NCBI RefSeq assembly: GCF_040954645.1
Contig: NC_092807.1
Coordinates: forward strand, 51,158,991 to 51,222,990
Direction of reading: 5' to 3'
DNA length: 64,000 nt
DNA from: Diabrotica undecimpunctata
Lineage: Eukaryota; Arthropoda; Insecta; Coleoptera; Chrysomelidae
Shown here: positions 31,884-43,559 of the stretch, piece after piece
How the letters are laid out: each line of letters starts with the position of its first letter
How positions within the stretch are numbered: position 1 is the first letter of the stretch
Notes under the pieces: model-generated
What the model was told of the DNA's origin: nothing
The model's database searches: none
Seen by the model: the letters and a program-made list of their open reading frames with translations, nothing else
Made by a program: the position numbers and the translations under genes

Positions 31884-33200
31884 ATCATCATCATCAGTCC
31901 GGTGATGTCCAGTCCCCTGCAGGACATAGGTCCGCCCTGTTTGTATTCAGAGTGCACGATCGTATGGAGCATGGATCCAATTTTTCGTTATTTTTCGCAG
32001 ATCACCTTGCCATCTTGTAGGTAGTCTTCCTCTGCTTCGTTTATCTGCTCTTGGTCTTCATTTCGTTAACTTGCGTGTCCACCTTGCATATTCGATCCTT
32101 GCCAAATGACCTACCCATCTCAATTTCAATCTACAAGCTCTCTCCATAACATCTGCAACTGGTTTTGATAAGTAGGTCTTCGTTTCTGATCTTGTCTTTT
32201 ATTGTTACTTCTGTCATCCTTCTTCATGCTATTCTTAGTTTTGAGGCATTGTTTTTTGTTAGGGACACTGTTTCTGCACCGTATGTCATTACTGGCAGAA
32301 CACACTGTTCGAAGACTTTCAGCTTCAGATTAATAAATATGTTTTTAAGAGTTCCATATGCTGCCCACCCATGGGCTATTCTTCTTGATACCTCGTCTGC
32401 TTTGTTGTCCTTGTCTATATTTTAATTTTGTGTCCAAAAAAGATGTATTTATCAACATTCCTACTTCGTCTTTCCATATTTGTAAGTTGTTACTGGGCAC
32501 GAGGATCGTTATGTATTTTTTGTTTTGGGAATATTTAGTTTAAACTGATTTCTCTACAGGTTCTTTCCAGTTCTTCTAAGATGGTGTTGATTTCGCTTAG
32601 GTGATCTCCTATAAAAATTATGTCGACAGCATAACCCTGGTGGTGCAGTCCTTGTCCGTCGACAGTTATCGCTTTATGATCACAATTAAGCACGTTCCAT
32701 GGCAGTTATAAGAAGCTTTGACGATAATGATCTAGTTCTACCGAGTCAAACACTTTGGGGAAATCTATAAACCCTATTCTATGGATTTTTCAATGAGTTG
32801 TTTTATCGATTGCCCAGGTCTAGCTTTTAATCCGATCTCGTTGTTACTATTCTTGTGAAGAGTTTTTACACACCTCTTAACAGCTAATGGATCGATAACC
32901 TTCTATTACAGCTTTTATTACTTCTATTCTGTTACAGCATTACTCCATTTAGACGGTATCGACTTTTTTCTAAATACTAAGGCTTTTTGACTAAGTATAA
33001 ATTAAAAAGTTCTTGTATTTTGAGAAACAGAAGATATTGTTTCATTTGGTTTTGTAAGTTGACGTTGTTCCATCACGTTTTTTTTTCATTAAGTTACTTC
33101 TATAATCATCGATTGTAGATATTTTGTTAACTTGGTTTTTAAATTCTTTCCATAGTTCCTCTGGTTTTTCTAGTTGTTCTCCAATGTTCTTTGATGAGTT
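31884..33200 (-). pseudogene. RTE-type LINE, remnant
   Basis: Read on the minus strand it starts near 33190 with KPEELWKEFKNQ, passes an RT-like stretch (LFTRIVTTRSD near 32860), a degraded catalytic box (AVDIIFIGDHLSEINTILEE near 32600) and VFEQCVLPVMTYGAETVSLT near 32290, and ends LCPAGDWTSPD. The extreme 3' end is a (TGA)n tail, seen as ATCATCATCATC at 31884-31895. Many stops and frameshifts inactivate it. The 3' sequence differs from the GGGTTGT family, so it is a second RTE family. Confidence 0.7.
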
Positions 33201-33915
33201 TACTTACTGTACTTAATTACAAATATAAACAGCTTTTAGAATATTAGTATCGTTAAATACATTATTTAAAGTTTGTTAATATGATTTTTATTGCCTCCCT
33301 TATAATGAAGGATATCAGTCAGCTTATCTCTGTTTGTGTATTAAAAGAAGTCCAGCCAAGGGTTACGTACAAAAAATATTGCTAAATAAAAGCAGGGCAT
33401 ATGCTAAAGAATTCTAAGTCGAAGAGAATAAGAATGTTTACAGACCAGGTTCCCCCAAAAAACCTATTTTTTTTTTCAAAAATTACTATAAAATACTCAT
33501 AGGAATAGGGTAGATTTATTAGTCCCGAAGGCCCGCGCGAGCTTGAAGAAGGTAGCGAAGAGGGAAGAGCGGAGCTCTCCAAGCAGTTAACCAAACGGCA
33601 TTTTACGCTTTAGATGTCCCTCCATGGTAGCTACTGCAACCAAAAATATTCAAAAATATTCATTGTTATTTAAAAAAAAGGTATAAACCATAAAAAAGGT
33701 CGAAAAATTCAAAAGTCCGCCATTTTGTTTTTTTTTTTCGGTGAAAATGTTTCATTGTAGTACCGACCATAGCCAATTCGAAACAGAATATGAAATCATT
33801 TTGTTTTTAGCTTTCGGATGATTCGTTTCCAAGAAATTATGACACCCACCAAGAAATTGGGCGAGTTTAAGCAGCCATTTTCAAAGTCGCCATTTTGAAA
33901 AAAAGAAAAATAAAT
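33201..33915. other. no gene seen
   Basis: AT-rich, except a GC-richer patch near 33525-33600. The end (GCCATTTTGAAAAAAAG, then TTTTTTCAAGAA) appears to resume after the next element at 36626, so the element interrupts an older sequence. Confidence 0.5.
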
Positions 33916-33962
33916 TTTTTTCAAGAATCATGAATGTGTTGCTTGTGTGAGTCCATTTCAAA

Positions 33963-34679
33963 AGGTAAAAGAAATAATAAATTAGACTTACTCACAATCA
34001 ATTTAATTTAACTAATCAGACGACCGGTTTCGCTTTCTACAATATGCAAAGCATCTTCAGGTCACGATACAAAGTTAAATAAATGCTGAAAATAATAAAC
34101 CCATATTAGGGTGTTGTCTAATAAAGGTAAAACAATGATAGATGATATAAATTATATAAATTACAGTAATTATGCCAATATTACATGTCTGTGGTTTTTC
34201 AAAATGAATAAAATGTTTAAGCAGACACGGTAAGACCCACAAATTGGTACAATAGTCTATTAAACTGTAATGAATTAATAAATAAACAAATAAATAAAAC
34301 ATTACTTACATGCCGGTACTCTATTAATTGATGGTTGAAAGAACATGGTTCAAACTATCTTGTATTGTTGATTGGAGAACTTAAGTCAACTATTGTAATT
34401 GTTTAACAGTAAACAGGAAGGTTCTTGAGGAGACAGATTTTATCCTATGAAGTAGAGATAGGTGAAATGTAATTGTTTGTTTGATGAAAGTAATGTTCTA
34501 TACCATTAAGTTCTTTAAAAGTTATTTATATTTATTCTGGAGATTTATTTATGAAATGTGTGTTATTTATTGAGATTTTTATTTATGTTTTGGAATGTGA
34601 CAGTTGTGAGACAATGATTAAGAATAGATGTACAAATTGTGTGGGTGTGCAATTATATTAGCTTGTAATTATCAAATTT
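33963..34679 (-). repeat. left inverted terminal repeat
   Basis: Pairs with 35918-36625. Shared landmarks include GACCTGAAGATGC, GTGTTGTCTAATAAAGG and CAATTGTAAT-type AT blocks; the innermost match is AGCTTGTAATTATCAA. Confidence 0.8.
34021..34072 (-). ncRNA. hammerhead-like motif, copy 3
   Basis: Minus strand: CCTGAAGAT, a stem GCTTT/AAAGC with an 11-nt loop, then GAAACCGGTC. CTGANGA and GAAA match the conserved hammerhead core boxes and GTC would be a permitted cleavage triplet, but a U is inserted before the stem. Confidence 0.4.
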
Positions 34680-35917
34680 CTTTGATAGAGTTATGTTGTA
34701 ATATGTGGCAAAAGGTTGTAAAGTTCACTATATAAAGTTAAAAATTAAAACTGAGACACTTTAAGACACACAGAAAACACTTAAAAAACGGGGGGACGAA
34801 ACAGACATTAAATTTAAAAAAAAGGGGAGGATTTGGAAGAACTACATCTCTTACTTGGAGACAATGAGTTTTTTATGTTATATATCAGATTTTAGAGGTA
34901 AACTTGACAAATGTAGGTTAAAGTGTGACAGTTCTTCTTCTATTTTTAATTGCTGTAAGTTAAGCTGTAAGTTAAGTTATCTAATTTTATGAAATAAGAT
35001 GATATTAATAAATGTCTAAAATTTTTTAATTTTAGATATCAAAGTTATTTGATGTGTTAATATTGGCATACTTTAACAAACTTTAAATAATTAAATTTCA
35101 ATGTAACAATATAAATAATTGTAATACATCTTCTATGATAACTAACTCAGCTTAGTCAAAGTTACAGAACAAACTTAAGTAATTATTTGGTAATAAATTA
35201 AATATAAATATAAATTTGTACATTTGTAATCAAAATGTATAACAAAATTACAAACTTTCTTTGAAATAATTGTTGGTGTGAGTTATCTGTCATGGTGTTT
35301 ATAAATATTTTCAAATATTTATTCCAGTTCTGATATGTTAATATGGAACTTAAATAATAAGCAAATAAACTATTGATGATAAAAGAATTGATAAATTAAA
35401 GAAAATTGACTGAATTATTAAGCATTCAATAGTTAGTTGGTAATTTTAATATCTGACAGTTGGGACCAGAAATTGGTTATACCAACAGGTAAAAGGTTCT
35501 CTATTTAAACCGGTGTAAAGCAAAATTATTCTTATTTCAATTTTCTGTACCATGAGCAGAAATATCATCACAACGACATGAACAATGGTGAGTTTGTATA
35601 ATAATTTCTGTAACACTTTAACAATTTCAAATTTATAGCAGTTTATAGTTAAAATATAATATTTCTATTTGAAAATGTAGATTTGCATATTATTAGGAAT
35701 AACAAAGATCCATTTAATTAATACTGCTAGTCTGAACGACTTTACAATGTTGTGTTGGGAACAATCAAACCACGTGTTGAATTTGAAATCAAATATTTTG
35801 TAAAATGAGTGTATTTCGAAACCAGATGGGATGTAATAATAATTTTTGGGTTAAATAAGTTGAGGTGCCATACCAGTTCAATACTGATATTTAATATAGT
35901 TTTAGGAAAATGTAGAT
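34680..35917. other. non-coding centre of the inverted-repeat element
   Basis: AT-rich and without coding signal. Near 35505-35520, TATTTAAACCGG resembles a weak TATA region, which is speculative. Confidence 0.5.
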
Positions 35918-36625
35918 AGTGTTGATAATTACAAGCTAATATAATTGCACACCCACACAATTTGTACATCTATTCTTATTCATTGTCTCACAACTGTCAC
36001 CTTCCAAAACATAAATAAAAATCTCAATAAATAACACACATTTCATAAATAAATCTTCAGAATAAATATAAATAACTTTTAAAGAACTTAATGGTATAGA
36101 ACATTACTTTCATCAAACAAACAATTACATTTCACTTATCTCTACTTCATAAAATCTGTCTCCTCAAGAACCTCCCTGTTTACTGTTAAACAATTACAAT
36201 AGTTGACTTGAGTTCTCCAATCAACAATACAAGATAGTTTGAACCATGTTCTTTCAACCATCAATTAATAGAGTACCGGCATGTAAGTAACGTTTTATTT
36301 ATTTGTTTATTTATTAATTCATTACAGTTTAATAGACTATTTTACCAATTTGTGGGTCTTACCTTGTCTGCTTAAACATCTTATTCATTTTGAAAAACCA
36401 CAGACATGTAATATTGGCATAATTACTGTAATTTATATAATTTATATCATATATTATTGTTTTACCTTTATTAGACAACACCCTAATATGGGTTTATTAT
36501 TTTCAGCATTTATTTAACTTTGTATCGTGACCTGAAGATGCTTTGCATATTGTAGAAAGCGAAACCGGTCTGATTAGTTAAATTAAATTGATTGTGAGGA
36601 AGTCTAATTTATTATTTCTTTTACC
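35918..36625 (+). repeat. right inverted terminal repeat
   Basis: Inverted counterpart of 33963-34679, similar by eye throughout with scattered substitutions. Confidence 0.8.
36530..36576 (+). ncRNA. hammerhead-like motif, copy 4
   Basis: Plus-strand counterpart of copy 3 in the other terminal repeat: CCTGAAGATGCTTTGC, then AGAAAGCGAAACCGGTC. Confidence 0.4.
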
Positions 36626-36637
36626 TTTTTTCAAGAA

Positions 36638-37404
36638 GTTTAATATACCTATGTACTATCACCTGTAAAAAGTTTGATTTTCAAATATCTTTTGTACTAT
36701 AAATAATATTTATTTAAAAAAAAAAACACGGTTTTTGGAGGAATCTGGCCTTATAATCTTTATAGGAAATAATTTCAAAAATAGTCTCGTTTTACTGTTG
36801 CGTAGAAATTGTATGCATGAAAAGAAAACTATATGCAACTAATATAATATCCACTAACAGACTATATGGGTTCTTCAGTCAAGGCGTACTAAATCTAAAA
36901 ACGCTTAAAATGACCCAATGTACAGTTATATTCTTTAACGTTTCACGGCATTGTATATTTTGCTGTCAGTGATTTATACTTGTGACCAGTGGCGTAGTAA
37001 CATTCCATTCCAATCATAAATCATCCTTGTAATGTTATAAAAAATATTAACGATTTAATATGTTGTTCTTCTCAGAGCCTTCTTTCAGTCGTGACGTATT
37101 CTTGTGTTTTAAGCATGTCTATAATTATTATGGCATATAATTTGAGACAAATTTGACAGTTGCCAGGATTGTATTAGCCAAATATTTACTTGTTATCGAA
37201 TTAAAGTGGTATTTTATTGTAATTTGGATTAAAAAACAAAAGTTGGTTTTTGCTTATTTTTGCATAAACCATGGTATATGTAAATTGGTTTATTTGAAAA
37301 TAAATAATAGTTATATGTCTGTAAAGTTAGCATATCCATTATATAAGGCCGAATTCAGACCTACACTATAATTAATTGCTCATTTATTACAGAAAGAAAA
37401 AAAT
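36638..37404. other. no gene seen
   Basis: Continuation of the sequence interrupted by the inverted-repeat element. No coding signal recognised. Confidence 0.5.
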
Positions 37405-37842
37405 ATTGCTGTAGCCGTTTCCGAGAAACAATGTGTGTGCTAAGTTTACGGTAAAGCTAGCATAGCCATAGCTATATCTCGGCAAGGAAAAGGTCTACTG
37501 GGCCCATCTTGGCGGCATATTTTATTGCTAATTAATTACTGTTGATGGTACATTAAACAATCCCCAAAAGCTACCTCATCATACCCTAGCTCAAAACACA
37601 CTCCCGGAAAACCGAGATATCGGCCAACAATTTATTGCTGCAACCGTTTCCGAGAAACAATGATTATGTTAACTTTATGGTAAAGATTACTACATCTCAA
37701 CAATGAATAAGGCTACAGAGTCCATCTTCGCGGCATATTTTATTGCTATTGATTGGTACATTGACCAATCCCCAAAAACTACCTCACCATCCCTTAGCGC
37801 AAAACTCATTACCAGAAAATCAAGATATCGGCCAAAAACTTT
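37405..37842. repeat. tandem repeat, two copies of about 229 and 209 bp
   Basis: ATTGCTG(T/C)A(G/A)CCGTTTCCGAGAAACAATG starts at 37405 and again at 37634. Both copies contain GGCGGCATATTTTATTGCTA or GCGGCATATTTTATTGCTA, a block with CAATCCCCAAAA, and end with a variant of AGATATCGGCCAA. A weak third start (AAGAAACAATTTATTACTGC) follows near 37905. The units are clearly diverged, so this is an old satellite-like duplication. Confidence 0.75.
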
Positions 37843-38640
37843 GAAACTAAAAAAATGAAATGCTATGAATTAATTGCTAATTTAATGCTGAAGTTTTACG
37901 CCAAGAAACAATTTATTACTGCAACTTGAATGAGAAACGTAGTGATAGGTTTAAAAAATGGATAAAAATATTAAACAAAATGCAGCGTGCTGATTTATTT
38001 ATAAATTTCCTAAAATCTATACCTACTGTCGACAAAAAGTTAAAAAAATTATTCCGACTTGGTTTCTTTGCACAAGCTTATCAAAAATTAGTCCCTAGTA
38101 TAAAATCCGCAAGAAACCACGGGCCACCTTGGTCGAGATTTTGTTAAACAATTGTTTCATACAAATTTTAAAAATCAACTTTTTGGCCAGGAACAAAGGA
38201 TTTTAGGTGATTCTGAACAAAAAAGGCCCGTAGTATCTTTTCTCAAAGTTGTCGAGTTATAATAAACATTTAAAATTTTGAAAAACGCAAAATCGGTCAT
38301 TTTCAAAGCTCTGAAGCTTAGTAAAAAATCATTTTTGAAGTTATAGAAAGTACTTACAGTAAAGTATAAATACCCATCTACAAGATTCTGATGTGTTTTT
38401 AAAATTATTTTATTGGAAAATCCTTGTCTTTAGTTTGCGCTCGACAGTACCGGCCCCACCACTATATGTTGTGTCTCCCTCGGACTAACGCCGAGTATAG
38501 GTACCTGGTAATTTTGTAGCTGGCGCTTAAACTTATCTATTAAATTGTTTAATTATACATCTTTTTATTATTTTCAAATTATTTAGGTACTAATAACTAA
38601 AAATCTATATTTGCTATTAATTCCTAATATATATGAGCGG
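37843..38640. other. no gene seen
   Basis: Includes an open frame of 73 codons (37926-38147), lysine-rich, that I cannot assign and that has no support as a gene. The rest is AT-rich DNA. Confidence 0.45.
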
Positions 38641-38689
38641 GCATGATCTTTCTCTCGCGGAGGATAAGACGGAGGCTGTAGTACTACGA

Positions 38690-39620
38690 GGCCACAGAAA
38701 GAGAGAATGTGTTGTATTTAAGTGCGCGGGAGCGAAAGTAGCACCAGGGTGGGAGTTAAGATAACATTTGAGAGGATGACCCACAGAATCGTTCAAAGAA
38801 TTGCTGCGCTGGGGAAAATAATGCCCAATATCCCTGGACCTAAATCCGAAAGAATTCAGGGTGTTTCACAGTGTTGTACTGTCTGTGGTCCTCTACGCGG
38901 CCCCAGTCTGGAGTGAGGCAGTAGAAATACCAACTTACAAGAGGCTCATGGTACGCGTCGACAGATCTAGCCCGCTGCGGGTAAAATGTCACTCCAGGAC
39001 TCTGTCAGCTGCTGCTCTGTGGGTGATCACAGGCTGTGTTCCTTTACATGTGCTGGCAGGTGATACGATCAGGCTTCATAGTCGTACGGGGCGGAACGTT
39101 GGAGCGAGAGGTGTGTGAGATAAAGCTTTCCGAGATATTAGTTTCAATTGGCCCGTGGCATGAATGGTGGGAGGCAACACGTGATGTGGCGGAGTGGACG
39201 AAATCACTAATCCCGAACCTTGGAAACTGGGTGGACTGTGAGCATAGGCAGCTGGAATATTATCCGACGCAAATGCTCACAGACCATGGCTGCCTCTGTA
39301 GCTATCTTTTCAGGTTTAGGAAGGCCTAAGGCACAGTCAGATCAGTATCTATACTGTGGTCTTTCGCATACTGCGACACACAAGATGTTGGACTATGAGC
39401 GTTGGAGAGAGCAAGTCAAGGGGTTGAGTCTTTGGTGGTTCATGTGATTGTGGTTTTCCCAATAAATGTGTGGGAGAAAGAATCAGAATCGGGTAATAGA
39501 AGGGCATCAGGAGAGATGTTTTGCGTTAATCGACCATTTCATCCTGATGTCTGGAGTGACTAAGGTTGGACGCCGACCGTTTCGGAGTGGTGAAGGGACG
39601 AAGTGTCAAAGGTCTAATCC
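38690..39620 (+). pseudogene. R1-like LINE ORF2 C-terminus, remnant
   Basis: Fragments in several frames: VVLSVVLYAAPVWSEAVEIP near 38865 (post-RT region), LSAAALWVITGCVPLHVLAG near 39000, then a stretch with WHEWWEATRDVAEWTKSLIP, and a degenerate zinc-knuckle region (YCGLSHTATHKMLDYERW near 39350). The layout fits the end of an R1-clade ORF2 and shares its core with 91-515. Stops and shifts occur throughout and the RT core is missing. It is notably more GC-rich than its surroundings. Confidence 0.65.
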
Positions 39621-39684
39621 CATCAGGCACAACTTCGTTGTCCTAGCATCTCGTCCTGGCACAACGTCATTATGGTATTAGGAA

Positions 39685-40744
39685 CCAAACGCTAACTAGG
39701 TGAGTCATATCTGTCCGTATGCAGATTTTGCTTCTCTTTAAAGGTGTAAAAAAGTAGTATAAAGCTCAGAAGAGGCGTTTACTACCTACAGTAGTAATTG
39801 CGGAAGTACATCTACAGAAGTATATTCGTCATAAAGCTGATTACAGAGAAAGCATTAGCATATATTAGACGATGTACACGGTATTTCCGTGTGGAAACCT
39901 TGTTGCTCATCTGCTACAGTTTATAAGCTAATTTAATCGTATTTGCACAATTTCAATTGTAAGTTTCACTGAGTATTTAGCACATTGATACCTCTGTAGT
40001 TTTCTAGTAGTAGGAAGTAATTTTTGATCTTTTGGTCTTGTAATTTTTAAGTAAATTTTACTTTTTAAATAAGTAATTTTTAATAATGGAAAATTAAAAT
40101 TCTCACTTTGGAAGTGAAATATCTTATACTGAAACACTTGTTTATGTCTGCATACGTTTTCATTATACAAAAAGTGATAGAATCAGTATTCTATAATACT
40201 GCTTAATAAAATACATAGATGCGACCTTCCATTTGTTTTAAGGTAAGCTTTAATTTAATTTCAAAAAATATGACATTTGATAATGTTCCATATAAAATTA
40301 CAAATTATGTAAATAATATAGCCAAGCACCTCCTGACATCAAAAAATCGAGAAAGTATTCACTGTTTAGGGATTGGCAACAAGAACGGAAAGCTGACTCC
40401 TTTTCCAATAATATTTTAATTAGATTATTTGACAATTTATTAAACATCGACGGAAATCATCGACTCTGGAAAATGTACTAAATAATAAAAGCAATAAATG
40501 CGAAATGGATCGTCAATATGTCAAGGCGTAAAAATTTAAAATCTTTATTAAAACGTTAATGAAGATGTACATAAGAAATAAGATTTTTAACACACATTTT
40601 TACAGAAGAAAATGTTAAGCAATTCTTAGAAAATTCTCCGAATAAAATATATTTAGATACAAAACTAATAACAATTATAATTGATACAGAAATTTTGGTA
40701 AAATATAGCTTTATTTTGAAATGGTTCTTGTGAATGGTACTTTG
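39685..40744. other. no gene seen
   Basis: About 1 kb AT-rich, no recognisable features. Confidence 0.5.
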
Positions 40745-41735
40745 ATAACTTATCGCAAGAAGGACCTTTCTTCTTCTTTTATTAGGATCATATTAGCGAT
40801 AATAACTTTGTTTACGGCAACTCGAAACAGATCAGCGGATGCCTCTTGATACCACTCTCGAAGATTTCGGAGCCAGGATGTTCTTCTTCGGCCTCGGCCT
40901 CTTTTTCTAGCGATCTTGCCCTGTATTATGTGGTGAAGAAAGTTATACCTCTCTGGAGGTCTTTTTACGTGGCCGAAATAATGCAACTTTTGAATTTTGA
41001 TTGTTTTTGTTATTCGATCAACCCCATTTATCCGCAATATTCGTCGGTAAATCCACATCTTAAAGGCCTTAAGTTTTTTCATTAGAGTTGCTGCAGCAGT
41101 CCAGCTCTTGATGCCATACAGCAATATGGAGAATATGTAGCAGCGTATTAATCTGAGTTTAAGGTTTAATGTAATGTCTCTATTAATCATAATTTTCTTT
41201 AGTTTATAGAAGGCGACTCTGGCTTTTTCAATGCGTATTCTTATTTCTTTGCTTATATCCCAGTTATTGTTAACATTGGCGACCAAATAGGTGATATTGT
41301 TTATTCTTTCTAACTCTATTCCATACGCTGTGATGTTCATTGGTTGTAACTCTGTTTTGCTGACAACCATAAGTTTTGTCTTAGAAGTGTTAAGATGTAG
41401 CCCATATTTAAGACATGTTTCAGTCACCCTGTTTATAAATCATTGCAACTCTTTTTCATTGGATGCAATCAGTACCGTGTCCTCTGCGTATCTGCGATTG
41501 TTGACATTAATCCCATTGATTTTAATGCCTGCATATTCATCTAAGGCTTCTTTGAAAATAAATTCGGAGTGATTCCATGATATTTCCACGACTTCCATCG
41601 TATTCTGACCAATTGGTATGTTTGAACATTGATACCAATATAAATTTTGGATAATACGGAGGTTTTGGTCATCAATACCCACCTGTTTCAAGACACCTAT
41701 CAGTTTGTCGTGGATTACCCGGTCAACTGGGTCAA
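40745..41735 (-). pseudogene. RTE-like LINE, RT palm to C-terminus
   Basis: The minus strand reads HDKLIGVLKQVGIDDQNLRI at about 41700, then IKINGINVNNRRYAEDTVLI (catalytic box YAED in place of YADD, near 41500). After one stop a 225-codon frame (41427-40750) covers GLHLNTSKTKLMVVSKTEL, LLYGIKSWTAA, FKMWIYRRILRING, LHYFGHVKR and RGRGRRRTSWLRNLREW. The 3' end carries GAAGAAG-type repeats (TTCTTCTTC near 40769-40779). Its 5' part continues at 42088-43150; a relative is inserted between. Confidence 0.75.
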
Positions 41736-42087
41736 CCCGGACCCTTTGAGATGTGGTGCTACAGGAGAATCCACAGAATATCGTGGACTGAAAAAGTAAC
41801 TAATATAGAGGTGTTACAAAGAATGAAGAAAGAATGTGAAGTCATAAAAACTGTTAAAATTAGAAAGATTAAAAATCTGGGTCATATAATGATTGGCGAG
41901 AAGTGCGCATTACTTAGGTTAATTATGCAAGGAAAGATACAAGGGAAGAGAAACCCAGGACGACGCAAAATGTCCTGGCTAAGAAATTTAGAGCCTCTTA
42001 GAATTATTCAGAAGCGTGGCCAATAAAATTAAAATAGCGATGATGATTTCCAACCTCCGATAGGAGATGGAACCTGAAGAAGAAGAC
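41736..42087 (+). mobile_element. related LINE 3' end nested in antisense
   Basis: Plus-strand frame beginning FEMWCYRRIHRISWTEKV and running through ECEVIKTVKIRKIKNLGHIM to RRKMSWLRNLEPL, followed by a short 3' UTR and a GAAGAAGAAG tail ending near 42087. The host LINE breaks off in the middle of its RT motif (FIDFEKAFDWV on the far side, then VIHDKLIGV on the near side), so this piece landed inside it in the opposite direction. I could not define a clean target duplication. Confidence 0.7.
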
Positions 42088-43150
42088 CCAGTCAAAGGCC
42101 TTTTCGAAGTCGATAAAATACATATAAACTGGTTATTCTATATCCCTACATCTTTGAAACAGGACTTGCAAACTGAATAATGTTTTTCTGGTTCCAAGGG
42201 TGTTTCTGAAATCAAACTGTTTCGCTCAGTTGTACTTCTATTTTGTTATGAGTTCTCGAGTGCAGTATTCTTAAAAAAAATTTAGTACGTGGCTCATTAG
42301 ACTGATACTGTGATGATTGCTACATTAATTAGCGTTTATTTTTTTCGGTATCATTACATATGTTGATAGTAGCCAGTCTGTTGGTATACATATGCAATGT
42401 TTCGTATATTTTATTATATAAGAGGTTTAGAAGAGAATGTTTGCCTGTATCGTCGAGTAGTTAGATTATTTCGGTGGGAATTTCATCTGAACCGGTTGCT
42501 TTCCTATTCTTTGATAGTTGTATAGCTCTTGCCATTTAATCGAAGGTCATGTTTGAATCGAGTCGAGTTTGGATTAAGTCGATATATTTTCGATTTGTAT
42601 TTCTGTTCTTTCCTCATCAAACAGGTTTTCAATATATTCCCTCCACCTCTCCAGTTTGTTCATTGATTATGATATTTCCTTGTTTATCAAGTAAACTACT
42701 TGAACTATACCTATATGGTCCAGTTATTTCTTGCACCTTTTTGTACGTATTAAACGTGTCATTCTTTTTCTGCAGTTCTTCTATTTCAATGCATTTGCTG
42801 CTGTACCATTTTTCTTTTTCATACCGGATTTTCCATCTGATTTGGTTATTGATTTTGTAGTATTCTTCAGTGTTTTTATTTTTCTGTTGTCATCTGTTTT
42901 TCATTAGTCTCAATATTTCATCAGTCATCCGTTGTAATCTGTGTTTATTAATAGTTTCATACCTTTTGGTTGTTTCTTGCATAATGGTTTTGATCTGATT
43001 CCAATGGTCTTCGATGTTATGTGTTTCTTCCGATTTTTCGAACTTCTTTTGGATCTTGTGTATGATTGCTTGGCTATTATCTCGAATACAGTGTTTATTC
43101 GGTTAGTCGGTTTTTGTCGTTTTACTTTTTTAAGTTTTTAGTTTGATGTC
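42088..43150 (-). pseudogene. RTE-like LINE, 5' part of RT region, remnant
   Basis: Continuation of the LINE at 40745-41735. The minus strand contains YFIDFEKAFDWV at about 42090-42125, directly at the nesting site, and upstream the pre-RT region: LLDKQGNIIINEQTGEVEG near 42660 and LFDEERTEIQIEN near 42600. Frames change often. No endonuclease was recognised. Confidence 0.6.
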
Positions 43151-43284
43151 GCTGATTAATGTTAAGTAACGTTAATGTAAAGTTATGACCTGAGAGGACA
43201 TAATATGCTCTATGTAGTGTCAACAACATTTAAAGGGTTTTTACCCATATATTTAGTGGCTTCAAACATGTACATCCACATAGC

Positions 43285-43325
43285 ACTGATGATGGAATAG
43301 TTATTCCGAAAATGTTCTGTGATGT
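43285..43325 (+). ncRNA. hammerhead-like motif, copy 5
   Basis: CACTGATGAT, a perfect 6-bp stem GGAATA/TATTCC with a GT loop, then GAAAATG. The best-formed stem among the five motif copies. Sixty bases later the sequence shares TTTTATAAAGGA and TTTTTAAATAA with the palindrome at 53857-53950. Confidence 0.4.
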
Positions 43326-43559
43326 AGCCCGATAGGGTTTTTATTATTATACCTTTTATAAAGGAATTTTTAAATAAAAATTTTTAAAAGAAAATAGCTA
43401 GGGGAAAGCAAGCTACAAAAGCACTTCATGAGTTGATATATAAAAACACTCTCACCAAAGAAAACAAAAAAAAAGAATCTTTCAGATCATCTCGAAGCAT
43501 AGTGAAAAACATTACCCTACAACGGAGGGGTAGAATATCCAATGACAACAACAAAACAA

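Larger units (their letters stand above)
33928..36625. mobile_element. 2.7-kb element with inverted terminal repeats, PLE-like
   Basis: A 12-bp direct repeat TTTTTTCAAGAA at 33916-33927 and 36626-36637 flanks it, consistent with a target duplication. The ends are inverted copies of about 0.7 kb: 33963-34679 and 35918-36625. Each carries the motif CTGAAGATGC...GCGAAACCGGTC near its outer end. The 1.2-kb centre is AT-rich and non-coding. Inverted terminal repeats with hammerhead-like motifs and a direct target duplication are features reported for Penelope-like elements, so I favour a non-autonomous PLE or retrozyme-like element. No PLE protein is present inside, and a foldback DNA transposon remains possible. 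Confidence 0.6.

Noticed and set aside
34021..36576. A canonical, certainly active hammerhead ribozyme
   Set aside because: An extra U sits between the CTGANGA box and the stem, and stem III would be only two base pairs, so I report it only as hammerhead-like.
37926..38147. A 73-codon lysine-rich gene
   Set aside because: It has no family resemblance, no promoter or polyadenylation context, and lies within repeat-like DNA.
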